Assembly (NCBI GenBank): GCA_025935475.1
Contig: JAICVE010000063.1
Span: 1-10,881 of the forward strand
Reading direction: 5' to 3'
From: Nitrospira sp.
GTDB lineage: Bacteria > Nitrospirota > Nitrospiria > Nitrospirales > Nitrospiraceae
Length of the DNA stretch: 10,881 nt
The stretch's first letter is position 1, and every line of letters begins with the position of its first letter. The position numbers and the translations under genes were made by a program. Below, one piece after another: positions 7,126 to 10,881 of the stretch. The notes under the pieces are model-generated. The model was not told the origin of the DNA. It searched no databases and worked only from the letters and a program-made list of their open reading frames with translations.

Positions 7126-7229
7126 TTGAGCGGGTCCTGCCGCCGATCAGCCCAGCCGGCTTCGCACCCCGCCCGGTGTGGAGCCCCGCTCCAGGCGACT
7201 GGGCGCCCAGATCGGCGTCACCCGCTCGG
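7126..7229 (+). other. Large imperfect inverted repeat in the nuoA-nuoB gap (candidate structured RNA)
   Basis: Three consecutive blocks on the left pair in order with three on the right. GAGCGGGT (7128-7135) pairs with ACCCGCTC (7220-7227). CGCCGATC (7141-7148) pairs with GATCGGCG (7210-7217). GCCCAG (7150-7155) pairs with CTGGGC (7199-7204). That is 22 perfect base pairs, plus two possible G-U pairs at the base (7126-7127 with 7228-7229), interrupted by short bulges. The enclosed part has two hairpins: CACC/GGTG (7165-7168, 7175-7178) and TGGAG/CTCCA (7179-7183, 7189-7193). The overall fold would be a branched, cloverleaf-like RNA. There is no T-run, so it is not an ordinary terminator. It ends 22 bases before the nuoB ribosome binding site. 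It could be a processing or stability element, a regulatory leader, or a remnant of a REP/MITE-like palindromic element. Confidence 0.6.
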
Positions 7230-7249
7230 CTCATTTGTGCGGGCGAGAT

Positions 7250-7254
7250 AAGGA
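7250..7254 (+). promoter_or_regulatory. nuoB ribosome binding site
   Basis: AAGGA, 4 bases upstream of ATG 7259, supports this start over an in-frame GTG at 7178 that would place translation inside the inverted repeat. Confidence 0.7.
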
Positions 7255-7258
7255 TAAG

Positions 7259-7738
7259 ATGAGCGTCTTTGAAAGACAATTTGAGGCCAATATCATTACG
7301 ACCAATCTGGATGCGGTCGTGAACTGGGCCCGAAAGTCGGCCCTGTGGCCGATGACGTTCGGTCTCGCCTGCTGCGCGATCGAGATGATCGCCAGCGTCT
7401 CGTCGCGCTATGACATCGACCGGTTCGGCGCAGGGGTCTTTCGTGCCTCGCCTCGGCAATCGGATCTTATGATCGTGGCAGGCACCGTCAGCCGGAAAAT
7501 GGCGCCGGTCATACGACGCATCTACGACCAGATGCCGGAGCCGCGCTACGTGATTTCCATGGGATCCTGTGCCACGTCCGGCAACCACTACAACAGTTAT
7601 GCGGTGGTGCAGGGCGTCGACCAGATCGTGCCGGTTGATGTGTACGTCCCCGGTTGCCCGCCACGGCCAGAGGCTCTGATGGACGGGCTCTTGAAGCTGC
7701 AGGAAAAGATTCAGCGTGAAAAGGTGTTCGTGAAATAG
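7259..7738 (+). CDS. nuoB: NADH-quinone oxidoreductase subunit B
   Basis: NuoB holds iron-sulfur cluster N2, the last electron carrier before quinone, and forms part of the quinone site with NuoD. The 159-residue protein shows all four expected ligands: the adjacent pair Cys38-Cys39 in FGLACCAIEM, Cys104 in MGSCATSGN and Cys133 in VPGCPPRPE. The length is normal for compact NuoB proteins. ATG 7259 was chosen because MSVFERQFEANIITTNLD is a typical N-terminus and a good AAGGA lies just upstream. The 27 extra in-frame codons from GTG 7178 are unlike the family. It is followed by nuoCD after two bases. Confidence 0.97.
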   Translation: MSVFERQFEANIITTNLDAVVNWARKSALWPMTFGLACCAIEMIASVSSRYDIDRFGAGVFRASPRQSDLMIVAGTVSRKMAPVIRRIYDQMPEPRYVISMGSCATSGNHYNSYAVVQGVDQIVPVDVYVPGCPPRPEALMDGLLKLQEKIQREKVFVK

Positions 7739-7740
7739 TC

Positions 7741-9489
7741 ATGGAATCGTTGGTTGAAACGTTGATGACGAGGTTTCCTCAAACGGTCTTGTCCGTCGAG
7801 GCGGATACGGCACGCTCTGAAGTGACCGTCCACGTGGCGGCTGAGCGCATTCTCGATCTGACGCGGTTTCTTCACGATGCACCCGACGCCTCATTTGACC
7901 ATCTGACGGATATCTGCTCGGTGGACTATCCGGAGGACCGGCAGCGGTTTGAGGTCGTCTATCATTTGCACTCGCTGTCACACCATCGCCGGCTTCGCGT
8001 GAAGACCCGCCTGTCCGAGGACGATCCGACGATTGCCTCCGTGACCTCCGTCTGGAAGGGCGCAGAGTTCCTCGAGCGGGAAGTCTACGACATGATGGGC
8101 ATCCGCTTCTCGGGACATCCGGATCTGCGGCGGATCTTGTTGCCAGAAGATTACGCGGAAGGCTACCCCCTGAGAAAAGATTTTCCGGCCGAGGGCCGCG
8201 GCTGGCGCAGCCAGTTCGAGTTCATCCCGCGACTGGATGAACCACCGGTCGAGCTCGCCGACGGCGAAATCCCCGAGCCGCAGAAGGAGGCGTTCAGAGC
8301 CGAAGCGCCGCCGGACTCCCGGCGCCGGGAAGAGCTGTTGCTGAACATGGGGCCGCAGCACCCGAGCACGCATGGAGTGCTCCGCGTCGTCCTCGAATTG
8401 GACGGCGAGCGGATCGTGAAAGCCACGCCGGACCTGGGATACCTGCACCGCGGAGTCGAGAAACTGTGCGAAGGGTTGGCCTATATGCAGGTCATCCCCC
8501 ACACGGACCGACTCGACTACGTCTGCGCGATGGCGAACAACTATGCGTACGTACGCGCAGTCGAAAAGCTTCTCGGCATTTCGATACCGGAGCGCGCGGA
8601 GTATATCCGTACGATCGTCGCGGAAATGCAGCGAATCGTCGGCCACCTCTTTTGGCTGGGAACGCAGGCCCTCGACATCGGTGCGATGACGGTGTTCTTC
8701 TGGACCTTCCGGGAGCGCGAGACGTTGCTCGATATGTTCGAGAAGCTCTGCGGCGCCCGGCTGACGCTGAATTATTATCGGATCGGCGGCGTCGACAGCG
8801 ATTTCACGCCCGATCTGGTGCTGCGGCTGAAGACCTTTCTCGACACGTTTCCCGACAACGTTAGAGAGTACGATTCGCTGATCGCCGCCAATCGCATCTG
8901 GCTCGGCCGCACCAAACATGTGGCGGTGATCTCGGCGGAGGATGCGATCAGTTTTGGCTGTACGGGCCCCGTGTTGCGCGGTTCCGGTGTTGCGTATGAC
9001 GTCCGTAAATACGAGCCTTACGGGGTGTACGACAAGGTGGATTGGGAGGTGCCGATCGGCAAGAACGGCGACACCTACGACCGCTATTGGGTGCGGATGG
9101 AGGAAATGCGGCAGAGCGCGCGAATCATCAAACAGTGCTTGGATCAGTTGCCGCAAGGACAGATCATGGCGGACGCGCCCCAATACATCCCTCCACCCAA
9201 ACCGCTCGTCATGCGCGACATGGAAAGCCTGATTCACCATTTCATTATCTTTACGCAGGGATTCAAACCCCCGAAAGCAGAGACCTACTGTGCGACGGAA
9301 GCTCCGAAAGGCGAACTGGGATTCTTCATCGTCAGCGACGGGAGCGCCCGGCCCTATCGTCTGAAGATCCGCGCTCCGTCCTTCGTTCATATGGGCGCCT
9401 TCGACCATATGGCGCGAGGCTATTTAATCTCCGACATCATCACGATTTTCGGCACGTACGACATCGTGATGGGAGAATGCGATAGATGA
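7741..9489 (+). CDS. nuoCD: Fused NADH-quinone oxidoreductase subunits C and D
   Basis: This 582-residue protein joins two peripheral-arm subunits. Residues 1 to about 170 are NuoC (30-kDa type), with EREVYDMMGIRFSGHPDLRR followed by ILLPEDYAEGYPLRKDFP. A charged linker (about 172-198) leads to NuoD (49-kDa type), which starts near REELLLNMGPQHPSTHG. Quinone-site residues are present: His211 (in PSTHG) and Tyr260 (in DRLDYV). Arg237 in YLHRGVEK aligns with the arginine that NDUFAF7 dimethylates in mitochondrial NDUFS2. The C-terminus has the usual GELGFFIVSDG and a final VMGECDR. No frameshift or stop interrupts the junction, so the fusion is real in this sequence. C-D fusion is known in E. 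coli and some other bacteria. The gene lies 2 bases after nuoB and 1 base before nuoE. Confidence 0.97.
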   Translation: MESLVETLMTRFPQTVLSVEADTARSEVTVHVAAERILDLTRFLHDAPDASFDHLTDICSVDYPEDRQRFEVVYHLHSLSHHRRLRVKTRLSEDDPTIASVTSVWKGAEFLEREVYDMMGIRFSGHPDLRRILLPEDYAEGYPLRKDFPAEGRGWRSQFEFIPRLDEPPVELADGEIPEPQKEAFRAEAPPDSRRREELLLNMGPQHPSTHGVLRVVLELDGERIVKATPDLGYLHRGVEKLCEGLAYMQVIPHTDRLDYVCAMANNYAYVRAVEKLLGISIPERAEYIRTIVAEMQRIVGHLFWLGTQALDIGAMTVFFWTFRERETLLDMFEKLCGARLTLNYYRIGGVDSDFTPDLVLRLKTFLDTFPDNVREYDSLIAANRIWLGRTKHVAVISAEDAISFGCTGPVLRGSGVAYDVRKYEPYGVYDKVDWEVPIGKNGDTYDRYWVRMEEMRQSARIIKQCLDQLPQGQIMADAPQYIPPPKPLVMRDMESLIHHFIIFTQGFKPPKAETYCATEAPKGELGFFIVSDGSARPYRLKIRAPSFVHMGAFDHMARGYLISDIITIFGTYDIVMGECDR

Positions 9490-9490
9490 C

Positions 9491-10036
9491 ATGCTGAAAG
9501 AGAAGTACCAACAGGAAATCGACGACATCGTGAGCCGGTATCCGCTCAAGCGGTCGGCCTTGATCCCGCTGCTCTATCTGGCCCAACGGGAACGGGGCTA
9601 TATCACCGAAGCGGCGATGGTCGAGATTGCGGGGATTTTGAAATTGACGCCTCCACAAGTGTACGAGACCGTCACCTTCTACACGATGCTCAATTTGAAG
9701 CAGGTGGGACAGTTCCATATTCAGGTCTGTAAATCCCTGATGTGCGCGCTCGTGGGATCGGACACCTTGATCGGCTGGATCAAAGCCAAACTCGGGATCG
9801 GACCTGGCGAGACGACATCGGACGGCGCCTTTACGCTTTCCACCGTGGAATGCCTCGCAGCCTGCGGCACCGGCCCGATGATGCAGATCAACGACGATTA
9901 CTACGAGCGGCTGACGGAAGAGAGGCTCGACCGCATTTTGTCGGACCTCAGGTCGACCGGATCATCCGCATTGAAAACTGGTCCGTTCATGTGGCCTGAA
10001 CCGGTTGCAGCGAAAGCGGAAACGCCGGGACGTTGA
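9491..10036 (+). CDS. nuoE: NADH-quinone oxidoreductase subunit E
   Basis: NuoE is the 24-kDa-type, thioredoxin-fold subunit of the NADH dehydrogenase module and carries the [2Fe-2S] cluster N1a. The 181-residue protein has the helical N-terminal part with SALIPLLYLAQRERGYI, and all four cluster ligands: Cys80 and Cys85 in VCKSLMC, Cys121 and Cys125 in ECLAACG. The last 30 or so residues (from about 151) are a Pro/Ala-rich tail without obvious family sequence. The start follows the nuoCD stop by one base, which suggests translational coupling. Its presence with nuoF shows that this complex I uses an NADH-type input module rather than being the 11-subunit form. Confidence 0.96.
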   Translation: MLKEKYQQEIDDIVSRYPLKRSALIPLLYLAQRERGYITEAAMVEIAGILKLTPPQVYETVTFYTMLNLKQVGQFHIQVCKSLMCALVGSDTLIGWIKAKLGIGPGETTSDGAFTLSTVECLAACGTGPMMQINDDYYERLTEERLDRILSDLRSTGSSALKTGPFMWPEPVAAKAETPGR

Positions 10037-10040
10037 GAGT

Positions 10041-10881
10041 ATGCCCAAGCACGAACCGATCTTACTAAAAAACATGAGTCAGCCCGGGTACACCGGCACA
10101 CTCGCCGAGTATGAAAAAACGGGCGGCTATCAGGCGCTTAAGAAAATTCTGGGAAAAATGTCACCCGCCGACGTGACGCAGCTCGTCATTAAGTCGGGGC
10201 TCCGGGGGCGTGGCGGCGCCGGCTTCCCCACCGGGGTCAAGTGGGGTTTCCTCCCCAAGGATTACCAGGGCCCTCGTTACCTCTGCTGCAATGCCGACGA
10301 AAGCGAGCCCGGGACGTTTAAAGACCGTCAGCTGATCGAGCGCGATCCTCACCAAATGCTGGAAGGGATCGTTCTGGCCTGTTACGCGATTGGATCCGAG
10401 ACCGCCTACATCTATATACGGGGCGAGTTTGTCCTGGGAGCGCGAATCCTTGAGGAGGCGATCGGGGAGGCCCGCCGGGCAGGCTACATCGGCAAAAACA
10501 TTCAAGGCACCGGGGTGACGGTCGACGTTTGGGTGCATCGAGGAGCCGGCGCGTACATTTGCGGGGAGGAAACCGCATTGCTGGAGTCGCTCGAAGGCAA
10601 ACGCGGCTTGCCCCGCGTCAAGCCGCCTTTTCCCGCTACCCACGGGCTCTATAACAAGCCGACCGTGGTGAATAACGTGGAGACGCTGGCGAACCTGCCG
10701 CACATCCTCACTCGGGGTCCCGAATGGTTTGCGGCCATCGGTTCACCTCCCAAGAGCACCGGCACGCGCATCTTCTGTGTCAGCGGACACGTCAAGCGCC
10801 CGGGCAATTACGAAGTACCGATGGGCATCACCTTCCGGGAGTTGATTTACGAGCATGCGGGCGGCATGCGCTCGGACAAAC
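10041..10881 (+). CDS. nuoF: NADH-quinone oxidoreductase subunit F, 3' end outside window
   Basis: NuoF is the 51-kDa-type subunit that binds NADH and FMN and carries cluster N3. The window shows the first 280 codons. Visible motifs: the FMN/NADH glycine loop GRGGAGFPTG (56-65); CNADESEPGTFKDR (83-96) of the nucleotide pocket; GAGAYICGEETALLESLEG (168-186); KPPFPATHGLYNKPTVVNNVET, the usual continuation; and GTRIFCVSGHVKRPGNYEVP. The cysteines that bind N3 lie further downstream and cannot be checked. ATG 10041 is 4 bases after the nuoE stop. ATG 10074 is an in-frame alternative, but the first leaves a normal N-terminal length before the glycine loop. Confidence 0.96.
   Translation, partial: MPKHEPILLKNMSQPGYTGTLAEYEKTGGYQALKKILGKMSPADVTQLVIKSGLRGRGGAGFPTGVKWGFLPKDYQGPRYLCCNADESEPGTFKDRQLIERDPHQMLEGIVLACYAIGSETAYIYIRGEFVLGARILEEAIGEARRAGYIGKNIQGTGVTVDVWVHRGAGAYICGEETALLESLEGKRGLPRVKPPFPATHGLYNKPTVVNNVETLANLPHILTRGPEWFAAIGSPPKSTGTRIFCVSGHVKRPGNYEVPMGITFRELIYEHAGGMRSDK

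Noticed and set aside
7178..7258. Longer nuoB start at GTG 7178
   Set aside because: The added 27 residues are unlike NuoB, and the start sits inside the inverted repeat; ATG 7259 has an AAGGA site.
7978..9408. 476-codon open frame on the minus strand opposite nuoCD
   Set aside because: It lies wholly antisense to a certain complex I gene, shows no domain-like sequence and is explained by G+C-rich codon bias.
1..10881. Mobile element, prophage, CRISPR array, tRNA or rRNA
   Set aside because: No transposase, integrase, regularly spaced direct repeats or recognisable structural RNA gene was seen when reading both strands.

Overview
The window is G+C-rich bacterial chromosome with ordinary housekeeping content. 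The SecA sequence, the MidA-type methyltransferase placed next to nuoA, and the fused NuoC-NuoD protein together suggest a Nitrospira-like member of the Nitrospirota. That assignment rests on sequence impression only, with no search behind it. There is no sign of a prophage, insertion sequence, CRISPR array, tRNA or rRNA.

Left part (1-2335, all on the minus strand). Read in the direction of transcription, the genes are a 103-residue exported His-rich, Cys-containing protein (2335-2024), a TonB energy transducer (1938-943), and a sialidase-fold (BNR/Asp-box) exported protein starting at 927 and running off the window edge. The tonB and propeller genes are only 15 bases apart, so they are probably one transcript. 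A good promoter (TTGACG, 18 bases, TACCAT) lies just upstream of the small gene. The three genes look like a small envelope locus. Metal (copper-type) uptake or handling is a reasonable but unproven guess.

Middle (2336-5558). A divergent intergenic region leads into secA (2530-5244), a complete preprotein translocase ATPase with its C-terminal zinc motif. It is followed by a 314-base non-coding stretch. The last 120 bases of that stretch hold a possible promoter, an intrinsic terminator (5501-5530), and an upstream segment able to pair with the terminator's 5' arm. This arrangement looks like a transcription attenuator.

Right part (5559-10881, plus strand). A MidA/NDUFAF7-type methyltransferase gene leads directly, 14 bases away, into a complex I (NADH:quinone oxidoreductase) operon: nuoA, nuoB, fused nuoCD, nuoE and the first 280 codons of nuoF. 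Genes from nuoB onward are nearly contiguous (gaps of 1-4 bases). The only large interruption is 138 bases between nuoA and nuoB, and it contains an extended imperfect inverted repeat enclosing two hairpins. In mitochondria NDUFAF7 dimethylates an arginine of the NuoD homologue NDUFS2. That arginine is conserved here (Arg237 of NuoCD), so the operon appears to encode both an assembly methyltransferase and its substrate.
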